From: Methylobacterium brachiatum
GTDB lineage: Bacteria; Pseudomonadota; Alphaproteobacteria; Rhizobiales; Beijerinckiaceae
Reading direction: 5' to 3'
Assembly: GCF_020523825.1 (NCBI RefSeq)
Contig: NZ_JAJALK010000018.1
Location: 27,193-91,192 of the forward strand
DNA length: 64,000 nucleotides
Shown: piece by piece, positions 15,094-26,834 of the stretch
Numbering within the stretch: the stretch's first letter is position 1
Layout of the letters: the number at the start of each line of letters is the position of its first letter
Translations under genes and position numbers: made by a program
Notes under the pieces: model-generated
What the model was told of the DNA's origin: nothing
Databases searched by the model: none
Seen by the model: only the letters and a program-made list of their open reading frames with translations

Positions 15094-17709
15094 TCACGCC
15101 GTGATGGTGAAGCACGCGCCCGGGTTGTTGGCCACGTCGAGACGGGCGTTGATTTGGTCGAGCATCGCCCGGATCAGCTTCATCCCGAGGCCCGTGCCCT
15201 TGCCGCGCACCTTGGCTTCGGCCCAGTCGTCGGGCAGGCCGGAACCGTCGTCGCAGACCCGAAGCTGGACCTCGCCGGGTCCGGAGGCCGAGACGCTGAC
15301 CTCGACGCGTCCGCCGCCGGTGGGGTTGGCCGCGTATTTGAACGCGTTGGTCACGAGCTCCGTAGCGATCAGCGAGAGCGCCACCGCCTTGCGGTAGGGC
15401 ACCATCAGGCCGGGCTCGGCCGAGAGATCGACGGCGTGGCCCTCGCCGGCCAGGCCCGCGAGGTCGTTGCACAGGTTCTCGATGGTCTGGCCGAGATCGA
15501 CCTCGTCGAAGCGCTCGGCCTGGTAGAGGCTGTCGTGCACCCGCGCGACGCTCATCACCCGGGCCGAGGTGTCGGCGAAGGCCTGCCGGGCCTCGCCGTC
15601 GGAGATCTGGCGGCGCTGCATCTGCAGGAAGGCCGAGACGATCTGCAGGGAGTTCTTGACCCGGTGGTCGATCTCCCGGGTCAGCAGGTCCTTCTGCTCG
15701 AGCAGGCGCTCCTTCTCGGCGAGCAGGCTGGTCAGCTCGTCGATCTTGCGGCGCTGGCGCAGCACCACGCCCTCGACCGCCTCGGCCAGCGAGCCGGCGA
15801 GATGGACCTGCCATTCGGCCCAGTCGGCGGCGAAGCCAGTGCGCTCCTCGACCCAGCGCTCGAACGAGCGGCGCGGCAGCAGGGCCACCGGGCCGCTGCC
15901 GGCGAGAACCGGCTTGCGCGGGTCGCCGCCCCAGGTCACCGTGCTGGGCACCTCCGGCCGGAACCAGAGCAGCAGATTCTCGCGGGACTCGTCCACGAAG
16001 GCGGCGAGCAGGCCGCTGGCGATCTCCCGGTAGGGGGCCGCCTCCGGATACTCGGCGGTGAAGCTGCTGCTGCTGTATTGGGTCTCGCCGGCCGGCAGCC
16101 GGTCCCGCAGCCAGGCGGCGATCCGGCCGACCATGTCGGCGGGGGGCGACCGGCCGATCAGCGTCACCCGCTCGCCCGCCACGATGCCGGCGCCGGTGGC
16201 GCTGAACAGGTCGAGCAGGGTCGCGTTGCCGGCGGTCAGGGCGGCCACGAAATCGTCGGAGCGGGTCAGCTCGCGCACCAGGCGGCTCTCGACCGCGAGA
16301 TGGGCCTGCCGCTCCTCCCAGAGCCGGCGCGACTCGATCTCCTGCACCCGCATCGCGAAGGCGTCGGTGAGCACGGTGGCGGCCGAGCGGGTCTCGGGCG
16401 TGACGTAATGCGGGCGGCGATGATGGCCGATCATCAGGCCCCAGAGCCGGCCCTCGACCATGATCGAGATCGACATCGAGCCATTCACGCCCAGGTTGCG
16501 CTGGTACTCGAGGTGGATCGGCGACAGCGTGCGGTGCTGGGCGAAGGTGAGGTCGATCGGGCCGTTGCCGGCGCCGGGCGCCGCCACCAGGCCGACCGGG
16601 ACGCTGTCGCGGTCGATCACGAAGCGGTTCTTGGCCCGGGTGTAGAGGGCGCGGGCCTGGGCCGGGATGTCGGAGGCGGGAAAGCGCAGGCCGAGCAGGC
16701 TGCGCGACCAGCCGGGTACCTTGTCCTCAGCCACCGCCTCGCCGTTCCAGTCGGCGTCGAACCGGTAGACCAGCACGGCCTCGAAGCCGGTGAGCGCGCG
16801 GATCTCCAAAGCGGCGATCCGGGCGGCCTCGACCAGGGTCTCGGCCGCGCGCAGGCGCCCGACGGCGAGCTCGGTATCGACCTGGCTGGCGGTCGGGAAG
16901 TCGTCGGCCGATTCGGGCTCGAGCTCCAACTCGACGATCACCCGCCCGGCATGGGCGTGGGCCACGGCGTAATAGGGCGCCGCGCGGCCGGCCAGGGTGA
17001 GCCGGCGGCGGGCGGATTGGCCGTTCTCCAGGGTGCCGGCGGTCAGGCGCGCCCGGATGGCCTCGACGAAGTCGCGGGGCAGCACGTCGTCCAGGGGACG
17101 GCCGGCGAGCGGCGGATCCTGGGGATCGACGATCTCCTCGATATTCGCCGAGTAGGCCAGGACGTGCAGGGTCTCGGCATCGGCCGCGAGCATCACGGCG
17201 TTGGGTTGGATCGAGCCCGGGATGTGGATCGGCTCGCGCTCGCAATGGCTGGCATCCACCGGCTCGGCGCGCACACGCCGGCCGATCGCGGCCATCACGG
17301 CCTCGCGGGGCAGGCCGGCGCCGAGGCTCTCGATCGGGTCGATGGTCAGCCAGGTGACCGGGCCGGTCTCGGCGGCGGTGCCATGGCGCATGTGGACCCG
17401 CGCCCGCAGGGGCTGGGGCAGCCGGCCGAACACGTAGTCGAAGCTCTCGTCCAGGGCGCCGCGGCGGCTCCCCGACAGGAAGCGCCCGCGGAAATTCGGC
17501 ACGTTGGTGCCCGGCATCACCTCGCGGAAATAGTTGCGGCCGATCACCGCCTCGCGCGAGAGGCCCGAGAGCGCGCTGGCGCCCTCGCTGAACACCACGA
17601 CGGTACCGTCCGAATCGAGTCCGATCACGCCCTTGTCGAGGCGATCCAACGCGTCGGGCGCGAGCACGTCGAGGTCGACGCCGCGTTCGGGGGCCTGCTT
17701 CGGCGGCAT
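15094..17709 (-). CDS. Bacteriophytochrome histidine kinase with an N-terminal PYP-like PAS domain
   Basis: The 871-residue protein is modular. Residues about 15-128 align with photoactive yellow protein (PYP), but the chromophore cysteine of PYP is Gly67 (EVMPGTNVPNF), and the PYP Tyr42 and Glu46 positions are Phe40 and Ala44. A complete bacteriophytochrome sensor follows: PAS with Cys156 (SHCEREPIHIPGSIQP), GAF (PASDIPAQARALYTRAKNR and SPIHLEYQRNLGV) and PHY. Cys156 is in the position that binds biliverdin. The C-terminus is a HisKA_2-type kinase with phospho-acceptor His682 (REIDHRVKNSLQ) and an ATPase domain (TELVTNAFKYA, DDGSGLP). The layout resembles Ppr of Rhodospirillum centenum. No response regulator or bilin oxygenase gene lies nearby. 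Confidence 0.9.
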   Translation of the reverse strand: MPPKQAPERGVDLDVLAPDALDRLDKGVIGLDSDGTVVVFSEGASALSGLSREAVIGRNYFREVMPGTNVPNFRGRFLSGSRRGALDESFDYVFGRLPQPLRARVHMRHGTAAETGPVTWLTIDPIESLGAGLPREAVMAAIGRRVRAEPVDASHCEREPIHIPGSIQPNAVMLAADAETLHVLAYSANIEEIVDPQDPPLAGRPLDDVLPRDFVEAIRARLTAGTLENGQSARRRLTLAGRAAPYYAVAHAHAGRVIVELELEPESADDFPTASQVDTELAVGRLRAAETLVEAARIAALEIRALTGFEAVLVYRFDADWNGEAVAEDKVPGWSRSLLGLRFPASDIPAQARALYTRAKNRFVIDRDSVPVGLVAAPGAGNGPIDLTFAQHRTLSPIHLEYQRNLGVNGSMSISIMVEGRLWGLMIGHHRRPHYVTPETRSAATVLTDAFAMRVQEIESRRLWEERQAHLAVESRLVRELTRSDDFVAALTAGNATLLDLFSATGAGIVAGERVTLIGRSPPADMVGRIAAWLRDRLPAGETQYSSSSFTAEYPEAAPYREIASGLLAAFVDESRENLLLWFRPEVPSTVTWGGDPRKPVLAGSGPVALLPRRSFERWVEERTGFAADWAEWQVHLAGSLAEAVEGVVLRQRRKIDELTSLLAEKERLLEQKDLLTREIDHRVKNSLQIVSAFLQMQRRQISDGEARQAFADTSARVMSVARVHDSLYQAERFDEVDLGQTIENLCNDLAGLAGEGHAVDLSAEPGLMVPYRKAVALSLIATELVTNAFKYAANPTGGGRVEVSVSASGPGEVQLRVCDDGSGLPDDWAEAKVRGKGTGLGMKLIRAMLDQINARLDVANNPGACFTITA

Positions 17710-17818
17710 CAGGAAAGAACCCCGCTCATCTCGGTTGATATGACTGGGGCAGGGGCGAAGTGCAATGCTTCCGCACGCGGCAAGATCAGCTCGATATCAC
17801 GATGGCGTCGGAGCCAGA

Positions 17819-19213
17819 TTAAGACTGACAAATTGACTGTGTGATTTCAGACAATGCGGTGGAAAATCCTTCTTCAACTGTAGGATGGTATATGGGTTGG
17901 TCCCGCACGGCCGCGGCGCTCTTCCCGTCGCCGATCGCGTGGGCCAGCAGATGCGCCAGATGCTCGACCGCGGGCCCGAGCATCTCCGAACCCAGCAGCC
18001 GGCCCTCCCGGTCGGCCCAGATTCGAAGCCCGCCGTGATTCGCGCCGTCGACCCGGGCACGACCCTGGGTCGAGAAATCGACCGTTCCGGTGACGCGTCC
18101 GGGGGCGTCGGCCGCGTAGGGCGCGCCGATCGCGGCGACCTGCGGGTCGGTGAAGACCATCGTCAGACGGGTCCAGGGCTCCGGCGACGTAACAGCGCGC
18201 CCGGCGGCCAGCGCCGCCGCGTTCGCTCCGGCGATGCTGCCCTGGCGGCTCGCCTCGTGCAGCACCGGCCGCCAGGCATCGGCATCGCCCGCGATCAGGA
18301 TCGGCGCGCCGGCGCAGACCAGGCTGCGTCGGTCGAATTCCGGCATGCCGCCCTCGCCGAGGCGCAGGCCCGTCACGTCGAGCCCGAGCCCGCCCAGGTT
18401 GGGCGCGCGGCCGGTCGCCGCGAGAACCCGGTCGGCCCGGGTCTCCCGGGCCCGCCCATCCCGGTCGGTCCAGGCGAAGCGCACACCGTCCCCGTCGGGC
18501 GTGGCGGAGTCGAGCTTCGCCCCGAGATGCAGCGCGAGCTCGGCACGGAAAATCTCGGCGGCCTGGCGGGCGAGATCCGGCTCGGACAGGCCGGCGACGG
18601 TATCGCCGGCATCGATCACCGTGACTCGGATTCCGAGGCGGCTCATCGCCTGGGCAATCTCGATACCGACCGCGCCCGCACCCAGAACGGCCAGCGAATC
18701 CGGGAGGTCGGGGATCTCGAACAGGGTGTCGGTGGTGAGGAGGCGGTCGCCGAGCCCGCGCAGGGGCGCCGGGACGGTGGGGCTCGAACCGGTGGCGATC
18801 ACGGCGGCGCGGAAGGTGATCCGGGTGTGATCGTCGACCGTGAGGCTGCCGCGATCCGCGAACCGGGCCCTGCCGGCGATGCGCGCCGCCTCCGGCAGGG
18901 CATTTACGCCGTCGAGGACGCCGCCGACGAACCGGTCCCGCTCGGCGCGGACCCGCTCGAGCACCGCGCGCCCATCCACCACGACGCCGGCGACGCGGAT
19001 GCCGAACAGGTCGGTGTTTCGCGCCGCATGGGCGGCCTTGGCCGCCGCGATCAGGAGCTTGGAGGGCATGCAGCCGACCCGGGCACAGGTCGTGCCGCCC
19101 GGGCCGCGCTCGATCAGGACGGCGCTCGCCCCGGCCTCGGTGGCGGCCCGGTAGGCGGCGAGCCCGGCGGTCCCGGCCCCGATCACCGCCACATCACAGC
19201 TGCGTTCGTTCAT
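17819..19213 (-). CDS. Dihydrolipoamide-dehydrogenase-like FAD/NAD(P) oxidoreductase
   Basis: The 464-residue protein has an N-terminal FAD motif (VAVIGAGTAGLAAYRAA). The redox-active disulfide motif is GGTTCARVGCMPSKLL, with the C-x4-C spacing of class I disulfide reductases. The second Rossmann motif is VLGAGAVGIEIAQAMSRLG, and the C-terminal catalytic HPTVEEG resembles the HPT-x-x-E of dihydrolipoamide dehydrogenases. It is not next to any 2-oxo-acid dehydrogenase genes. It could therefore be a paralogue with another disulfide substrate, such as mercuric-reductase-like or soluble-transhydrogenase-like enzymes, although the two cysteines favour a disulfide reductase. Start and length are normal. 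Confidence 0.85.
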   Translation of the reverse strand: MNERSCDVAVIGAGTAGLAAYRAATEAGASAVLIERGPGGTTCARVGCMPSKLLIAAAKAAHAARNTDLFGIRVAGVVVDGRAVLERVRAERDRFVGGVLDGVNALPEAARIAGRARFADRGSLTVDDHTRITFRAAVIATGSSPTVPAPLRGLGDRLLTTDTLFEIPDLPDSLAVLGAGAVGIEIAQAMSRLGIRVTVIDAGDTVAGLSEPDLARQAAEIFRAELALHLGAKLDSATPDGDGVRFAWTDRDGRARETRADRVLAATGRAPNLGGLGLDVTGLRLGEGGMPEFDRRSLVCAGAPILIAGDADAWRPVLHEASRQGSIAGANAAALAAGRAVTSPEPWTRLTMVFTDPQVAAIGAPYAADAPGRVTGTVDFSTQGRARVDGANHGGLRIWADREGRLLGSEMLGPAVEHLAHLLAHAIGDGKSAAAVRDQPIYHPTVEEGFSTALSEITQSICQS

Positions 19214-19692
19214 CGTATCCCCGGGCCGGTCGCCGGGGCCAAAGCTTCATCGCTGAGGTTCGTTCCGCCTGCGCCGACGCGCCTCAGGTTGAGCCACCAA
19301 CGGGCTCGGACGGGCTGGTCGGGCAATGCGGTTCGGATGCGGCGGGCCCATTGGAAGAACGCTCTTCCGAGGATCGATACCGCAGACCCGATAACCCGCG
19401 CCGTCATTCCCGGGCGCCGCAGGCGAGCCCGGACCCGGAGCGGACGCCCATGGCGTCAATCCAGAACCGCTGCCGGGTCAACCGCTTGGCACGTCGGCGG
19501 CTCCGAATCCCGGGTTCCGCCGTGGGGCGGCAGCGGTCCAGCCTTCGACCGGAGAGCAAGACCGAGCTTTCCGCGTCAGGGCGAGCTGGAAATCGACCGG
19601 CCTGACCCGTCGCCCCCACGGGAGGGGGCCACGCCGCGGCCCGGATAAGCCGCGGCGTGAGCGTGTCCCCCGCTTCAGGGGGAACCCGCCGG
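19214..19692. other. 479-base intergenic region downstream of truB
   Basis: No gene is supported. The section nearest truB holds several GC-rich stem-loops, the best being 19630-19659. A stretch beginning CGTCATTCCCGGG near 19403 looks like a decayed dispersed repeat. The genes rpsO and pnp, which usually follow truB in alphaproteobacteria, are absent here. Confidence 0.5.
19630..19659 (-). terminator. Stem-loop at the end of the truB operon
   Basis: CACGCCGCGGC (19630-19640) pairs perfectly with GCCGCGGCGTG (19649-19659) over an 8-base loop. A second short hairpin (CCCCC / GGGGG, 19664-19680) lies closer to truB. Neither has a T-run, so termination may need Rho. Confidence 0.45.
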
Positions 19693-20721
19693 TCAGACGT
19701 TGCGCACCGGCGCGGTGCCGCCGAGATGGAACACCCGGTGCGGGACCAGCTCGCCGCGCTCGACATCGCCCACCGCGACCAGGATGCCGCCGCAGGTCGC
19801 GAAGGCCTTGCCCTCCACGGGCGCGTCCCGGCCGCGCAGGATCACCGACTGGCCGCGCATCAGGCGCAGGCCGAGGTCGCGGGAGACCGCCACCTCGGGG
19901 ATCGCGTCGAGCGCGGTCTCCACCGGCCGAAGATGCGCGAGCGCGGCTTCGGGGCCGCCCTCGGTCAGGCCGGCGGCGGCGCAGGATTCGGCTTCCGAGA
20001 ACGGGCCGACCCGGGTCCGGCGCAGGGCCGAGACATGGCCGTAGCAGCCGAGCATCCGGCCGAGGTCGCGCGCCAGGGCCCGGACATAGGTGCCCTTGCC
20101 GCACTCGGCCTCGATCACGGTGCGCTCGCCGTCATGCTCGACCACGGCGAGGCGGTCGATCTGCACCGGCCGGGCGACCAGCTCCACGGTCTCGCCCTCG
20201 CGGGCCAGATCGTAGGCACGCTCGCCCTGGATCTTGATTGCGGAATAGCGCGGCGGCACCTGCTCGATCGCGCCGACGAAGGCCGGCAGAGCCGCCTCGA
20301 CCGCCGCCCGCTCCGGACGCGCGTCGCTGGTGGCGACCGCCCGGCCCTCGGCATCGTCGGTATCGGTCTCGACACCCCATTGCACGGTGAACCGGTAGGC
20401 CTTGCGGCCGTCCATGACGAACGGGACGGTCTTGGTCGCCTCACCCAGCGCGATCGGCAGGATGCCCGAGGCCAGCGGGTCGAGGGTGCCGGCATGGCCG
20501 GCCTTCTTGGCGTTGAAGGCGCGCTTCACCACCGCGACGGCGTGGGTCGAGGTCATGCCGACAGGCTTGTCGAGGATGACCCAGCCCGACACGTCCCGGC
20601 GCTTGGGCCGATCAGGCCGCGGTCCGCGCTGCGGGCGGCGCTCCTCCGGGCCCCGGCGCTCGGCGCCCGGACCGGAAGCCGCGCGCTCGGCCGGCGGATG
20701 ATCTTCGATGGAAACCGTCAT
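19693..20721 (-). CDS. truB: tRNA pseudouridine(55) synthase
   Basis: The 342-residue enzyme contains GWVILDKPVGMTSTHAV and the catalytic aspartate motif AGHAGTLDPLASGILP. It also has the PPRYSAIKIQGERAYDLAR segment and a C-terminal PUA-like domain. TruB isomerises U55 in the T-loop of most tRNAs. The N-terminus carries a 40-residue Arg/Pro-rich extension ahead of the catalytic domain. It is the last gene of the rimP-nusA-ylxR-infB-rbfA-truB series, 54 bases after rbfA. In many relatives rpsO and pnp follow; here they do not. Confidence 0.95.
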   Translation of the reverse strand: MTVSIEDHPPAERAASGPGAERRGPEERRPQRGPRPDRPKRRDVSGWVILDKPVGMTSTHAVAVVKRAFNAKKAGHAGTLDPLASGILPIALGEATKTVPFVMDGRKAYRFTVQWGVETDTDDAEGRAVATSDARPERAAVEAALPAFVGAIEQVPPRYSAIKIQGERAYDLAREGETVELVARPVQIDRLAVVEHDGERTVIEAECGKGTYVRALARDLGRMLGCYGHVSALRRTRVGPFSEAESCAAAGLTEGGPEAALAHLRPVETALDAIPEVAVSRDLGLRLMRGQSVILRGRDAPVEGKAFATCGGILVAVGDVERGELVPHRVFHLGGTAPVRNV

Positions 20722-20775
20722 GTCCTCGTGTCCCCCGGGGTCGTTGCCCCGTTCCTGTCCGTGTGCCGTCGGGGA

Positions 20776-21219
20776 TCAATGCCCCCGACCGGTCTCCGGT
20801 TCGTCGTCCTCAGGCCCGTCGCCGTCCCGCTCGGGGACGAGGTCGCGCTTGACGCGCTCGTCGCGCAGCAGCTTGTCGATCCGGGCCGCCTCGTCGAAGG
20901 TCTCGTCGCGCAGGAAGCGCAGCTCGGGCGCGAACTTCAGGTTGACCCGCCGGGCCACCTCCTGGCGCAGCACCTTGCGGTGACGATCCAGCGCGGCGAT
21001 CACCGGCGCCTCGTCGACGCCGCCGAGCGGCATCACGTAGGCGGTGGCGAGCTTCAGGTCCGGCGACATCCGCACCTCCGGCACGGTCACGACATGCGTG
21101 TTGAGCACCGGATCCTGGATGTCGCCGCGCTGGAGCACCTCCGCGAGGGCGTGACGCACGAGTTCGGCCACGCGCTGCTGGCGCTGCGAGGGGCCGGTGG
21201 ATGTGGGTTTCTGGGCCAT
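20776..21219 (-). CDS. rbfA: 30S ribosome-binding factor A
   Basis: This 147-residue protein has the KH-type RbfA fold. It starts with QRQQRVAELVRHALAEVLQRG, followed by VTVPEVRMSPDLKLATAYVMP and a C-terminal part with RVNLKFAPELRFLRDETFDEA. RbfA binds the free 30S subunit near helix 1 and is needed for late 16S maturation and cold growth. The last 20 residues are acidic (GDGPEDDEPETG) and group-specific. It is separated from infB by 121 bases that contain a good intrinsic terminator, so rbfA-truB may rely on readthrough or an internal promoter. Confidence 0.95.
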   Translation of the reverse strand: MAQKPTSTGPSQRQQRVAELVRHALAEVLQRGDIQDPVLNTHVVTVPEVRMSPDLKLATAYVMPLGGVDEAPVIAALDRHRKVLRQEVARRVNLKFAPELRFLRDETFDEAARIDKLLRDERVKRDLVPERDGDGPEDDEPETGRGH

Positions 21220-21278
21220 TCTGTCTCGGGCCGACGCCGCGGGGCGGCCGGTTCACGTCCAACAAAAGAGAGATGCGC

Positions 21279-21314
21279 GAAAAAGAAAAGACGGCCGCGG
21301 CTGAGGCCGCGACC
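21279..21314 (-). terminator. Intrinsic terminator between infB and rbfA
   Basis: Read on the minus strand, GGTCGCGGC and GCCGCGGCC form a 9-bp stem (one G-U pair) with a CTCA loop, followed by GTCTTTTCTTTTTC. It starts 27 bases past the infB stop and would reduce transcription into rbfA-truB. Confidence 0.8.
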
Positions 21315-21340
21315 GCCCTGTCCGGACGAGGTCCGGGATC

Positions 21341-24286
<2,946 letters not shown>

Positions 24287-24365
24287 TCAGCCTGAACCCT
24301 GAGGGTTTCCATCGTCCCGTGAACCGACGCCCGGTGGCGCCGGCCAAATTCGTCCTGGTGCGTCG

Positions 24366-25100
24366 TCAACGTGAGGCTTCGTCGACCCCGCCGATTCGGG
24401 CTGGATCGGGCTCCTCGGTCGCCGCGGCGGCGCCCTCGAAGGAGCGTAGCCGACGCCAACGCGACAGGCAGCCGGCAGCTCCGGCTCCTGCGACGAGCGC
24501 AGCGTGTATCACATGATCCCGACCTAAGGCCATGTCCAATTCATCTTCGGACAGGTCGTCGATGATCGGTATCCTTGACATGGCCTCACCGTGCCGCCGG
24601 TACAAGGCCGCGGCGATCTTGCGACGGCCGTCTGGACTGGCTTCCGCCGCATGGATCAGGGCCACCGCGCCGGGCTGACCGCCGATCGCGGCCTCGACCT
24701 TCGAGAAGCCTGCGACCACGCATCCCGCCTTGTTGGCCATGGCGATCGCCTGCCGCAGATCCTCGCGCAGGCCGACGACGATCCGGTCGGGCAGGTCGGG
24801 GCCGGCCTGGGCCGGTCCCTTGAACGCCCGCGGAAACAGGTTCTTGCGCACCGCGGTGGCGACCGCGTCGCGCCGGGCGCTGATCCAGGCGCCGCGACCG
24901 GGCAGCTTCGCGCGCAGGTCCGGCACGACGCTGCCGTCCGGGCCGCGCACGAACCGGATCATCGCCTCGGGCGGCTGGACCACGCGCGTGACGATGCAGG
25001 TCCGCTGCGGCACGCGCCGGCCGGGGCCGCTGTCGAGCCCCCCGGGATCAAGCCCCGGATCCTGCCCCTCATCGGGCGGGGTCGTGTCGACCTCGGCCAT
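24366..25100 (-). CDS. ylxR: YlxR-type RNA-binding protein with an L7Ae-like domain
   Basis: The 244-residue protein has an N-terminal DUF448/YlxR domain (RRVPQRTCIVTRVVQPPEAM, then LPGRGAWISARRDAV). A C-terminal L7Ae/L30e-like domain follows (QAIAMANKAGCVVAGFSKVEAA). This two-domain form is usual in Rhizobiales. YlxR-family proteins bind RNA and are encoded between nusA and infB; the exact role is unsettled. ATG 25100 was chosen because it lies just beyond the nusA stop (25126) and starts an acidic linker; an upstream in-frame start would overlap nusA with an Arg/Pro-rich extension. The C-terminal 20 residues are weakly conserved. Confidence 0.88.
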   Translation of the reverse strand: MAEVDTTPPDEGQDPGLDPGGLDSGPGRRVPQRTCIVTRVVQPPEAMIRFVRGPDGSVVPDLRAKLPGRGAWISARRDAVATAVRKNLFPRAFKGPAQAGPDLPDRIVVGLREDLRQAIAMANKAGCVVAGFSKVEAAIGGQPGAVALIHAAEASPDGRRKIAAALYRRHGEAMSRIPIIDDLSEDELDMALGRDHVIHAALVAGAGAAGCLSRWRRLRSFEGAAAATEEPDPARIGGVDEASR

Positions 25101-25125
25101 GAGCGCGTCCGCCGCAGCCTCCCGC

Positions 25126-26763
25126 TCAGGCCTCGGCCGGGGTGGCGGCCGTCGGCTCGGGGGTCTCCTCGCTCTCGTCGGTCTCGGCACCCTCCTCGGC
25201 CTCTGGCTCGGGCAGCGCCTCGATCCAGCCGGCCTTGAGGCGGGCGGCCATGATCAGGCCCTCGGCCTCGGCCCGCGACAGCTCGAACCCGTCGAGATAG
25301 CCGGCGTGGCGCACGGCGTCCGGGCCGCGGCCCTCGGTGTAGCCGACAAGGTCGTCGGTGGCGCAGCCCGCCAGGTCCTCGACGGTCTTCACGTCGTTCT
25401 CGCCGAGCGCGACCATCATGGGCGTCGTGATGCCCTCGATCTCGCGCAACTCGTCGGCGACGCCGAGCTCGGTGCGGCGGGCATCGTGCTCCTGCTCGAT
25501 CCGGGCGAGGTGATCCTGGGCGCGGGCCTGGATCTCGGCGCCGGTCTCCTCGTCGAGACCCTGGATGCCGGACAGCTCCTGGATGTCGACGTAGGCGATC
25601 TCCTCGACGTTGCGGAAGCCTTCGGCCGCCAGCAGCTGGCCGACGGTCTCGTCGACGTCCAGCGCCTCCATGAACACCTGGGTCCGCTCGGCGAATTCCT
25701 TCTGGCGCCGCTCGGATTCCTCGGCCTCGGTCAGGATGTCGATGTCCCAGCCGGTGAGCTGCGAGGCCAGGCGCACGTTCTGGCCCCGGCGGCCGATGGC
25801 CAGCGACAGCTGGTCGTCCGGCACCACCACCTCGATGCGGTCGGCCTCCTCGTCGAGCACGACCTTCACCACCTCGGCGGGCTGGAGGGCGTTGACGATG
25901 AAGGTCGCCTCGTCCTCGGACCACGGGATGATGTCGATCTTCTCGCCCTGGAGCTCGCCGACCACCGCCTGGACGCGCGAGCCACGCATGCCGACGCAGG
26001 CGCCGACCGGGTCGATGCTGCCGTCGCGGGAGATCACCGCGATCTTGGCGCGGGAGCCCGGATCGCGGGCCACAGCCTTCACCTCGACGATGCCGTCGTA
26101 GATCTCGGGCACTTCCTGGCCGAACAGCTTGGCCATGAATTGCGGGTGCGAGCGCGACAGGAAGATCTGCGGCCCGCGCACTTCCGAGCGCACGTCGAAC
26201 AGGTAGGAGCGGATCCGGTCGCCCGGCCGGAAGGTCTCGCGCGGGATCATCTCGTCCCGGCGGACGATGCCCTCGCCCCGGCCCAGATCGACGATGACGT
26301 TGCCGTACTCGACCCGCTTGACGATGCCGTTGAGGATCTCGCCGATCCGGTCCTTGTACTCGTCGAACTGGCGGGCGCGCTCGGCGTCGCGCACCTTCTG
26401 GACGATGACCTGCTTGGCCGACTGGGCGGCGACGCGGCCGAAATCGAAGGGCGGCAGGGTGTCGGAGATCACGTCGCCGACCAGCGCGCCCGGGTTGTAG
26501 CGGCGGGCCTGCTCCAGGGTGATCTCGCGGGCGTCGTTCTCCACCTGATCGACCACCAGAAGGTGCCGCGACAGGCGCAGGGCCCCGGTCTTGTTGTCGA
26601 TCTCGGCGTGAACGTCGGTCTCCGCGCCGTAGCGGGAGCGCGCCGCCTTGGCGATCGCCTCCTCCATCGCGTCGATGACGATGGAGCGGTCGATCACCTT
26701 CTCGCGGGCGACCGCGTCGGCGATCTGGAGGAGTTCGAGCCTGTTGGCGCTGACGACGGCCAT
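25126..26763 (-). CDS. nusA: Transcription termination/antitermination factor NusA
   Basis: The 545-residue product has the NusA N-terminal RNAP-binding domain and an S1 domain near residues 130-200 (NGIVKRVEYGNVIVDLGRGE). Two KH domains follow, with RDPGSRAKIAVISRDGSIDP, VGACVGMRGSRVQAV and LAIGRRGQNVRLASQLTGW. C-terminal helix-hairpin-helix/acidic repeats complete it. NusA modulates pausing, intrinsic termination and antitermination. The ATG at 26763 starts the canonical MAVVSANRLELLQIADAVA. It follows rimP by 71 bases and precedes ylxR by 25, the standard operon order. Confidence 0.97.
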   Translation of the reverse strand: MAVVSANRLELLQIADAVAREKVIDRSIVIDAMEEAIAKAARSRYGAETDVHAEIDNKTGALRLSRHLLVVDQVENDAREITLEQARRYNPGALVGDVISDTLPPFDFGRVAAQSAKQVIVQKVRDAERARQFDEYKDRIGEILNGIVKRVEYGNVIVDLGRGEGIVRRDEMIPRETFRPGDRIRSYLFDVRSEVRGPQIFLSRSHPQFMAKLFGQEVPEIYDGIVEVKAVARDPGSRAKIAVISRDGSIDPVGACVGMRGSRVQAVVGELQGEKIDIIPWSEDEATFIVNALQPAEVVKVVLDEEADRIEVVVPDDQLSLAIGRRGQNVRLASQLTGWDIDILTEAEESERRQKEFAERTQVFMEALDVDETVGQLLAAEGFRNVEEIAYVDIQELSGIQGLDEETGAEIQARAQDHLARIEQEHDARRTELGVADELREIEGITTPMMVALGENDVKTVEDLAGCATDDLVGYTEGRGPDAVRHAGYLDGFELSRAEAEGLIMAARLKAGWIEALPEPEAEEGAETDESEETPEPTAATPAEA

Positions 26764-26834
26764 CGGTGTCGGTCCTTCTCTTCCGTCAAGGCTTCGTGCC
26801 GGTCGCCCGCGGGCGACCGAGCCCAAATCTCAAT

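Noticed and set aside
15154..17844. An 896-codon frame antisense to the phytochrome gene
   Set aside because: It is a composition-driven shadow; the opposite strand carries intact PYP, phytochrome and kinase motifs.
24430..24460. Family A-like CCCTCGAAGGAG inside the 3' end of ylxR
   Set aside because: Only the short inner motif is present, without repeat ends, and the encoded residues may be native to the protein. Chance or convergence is not excluded.
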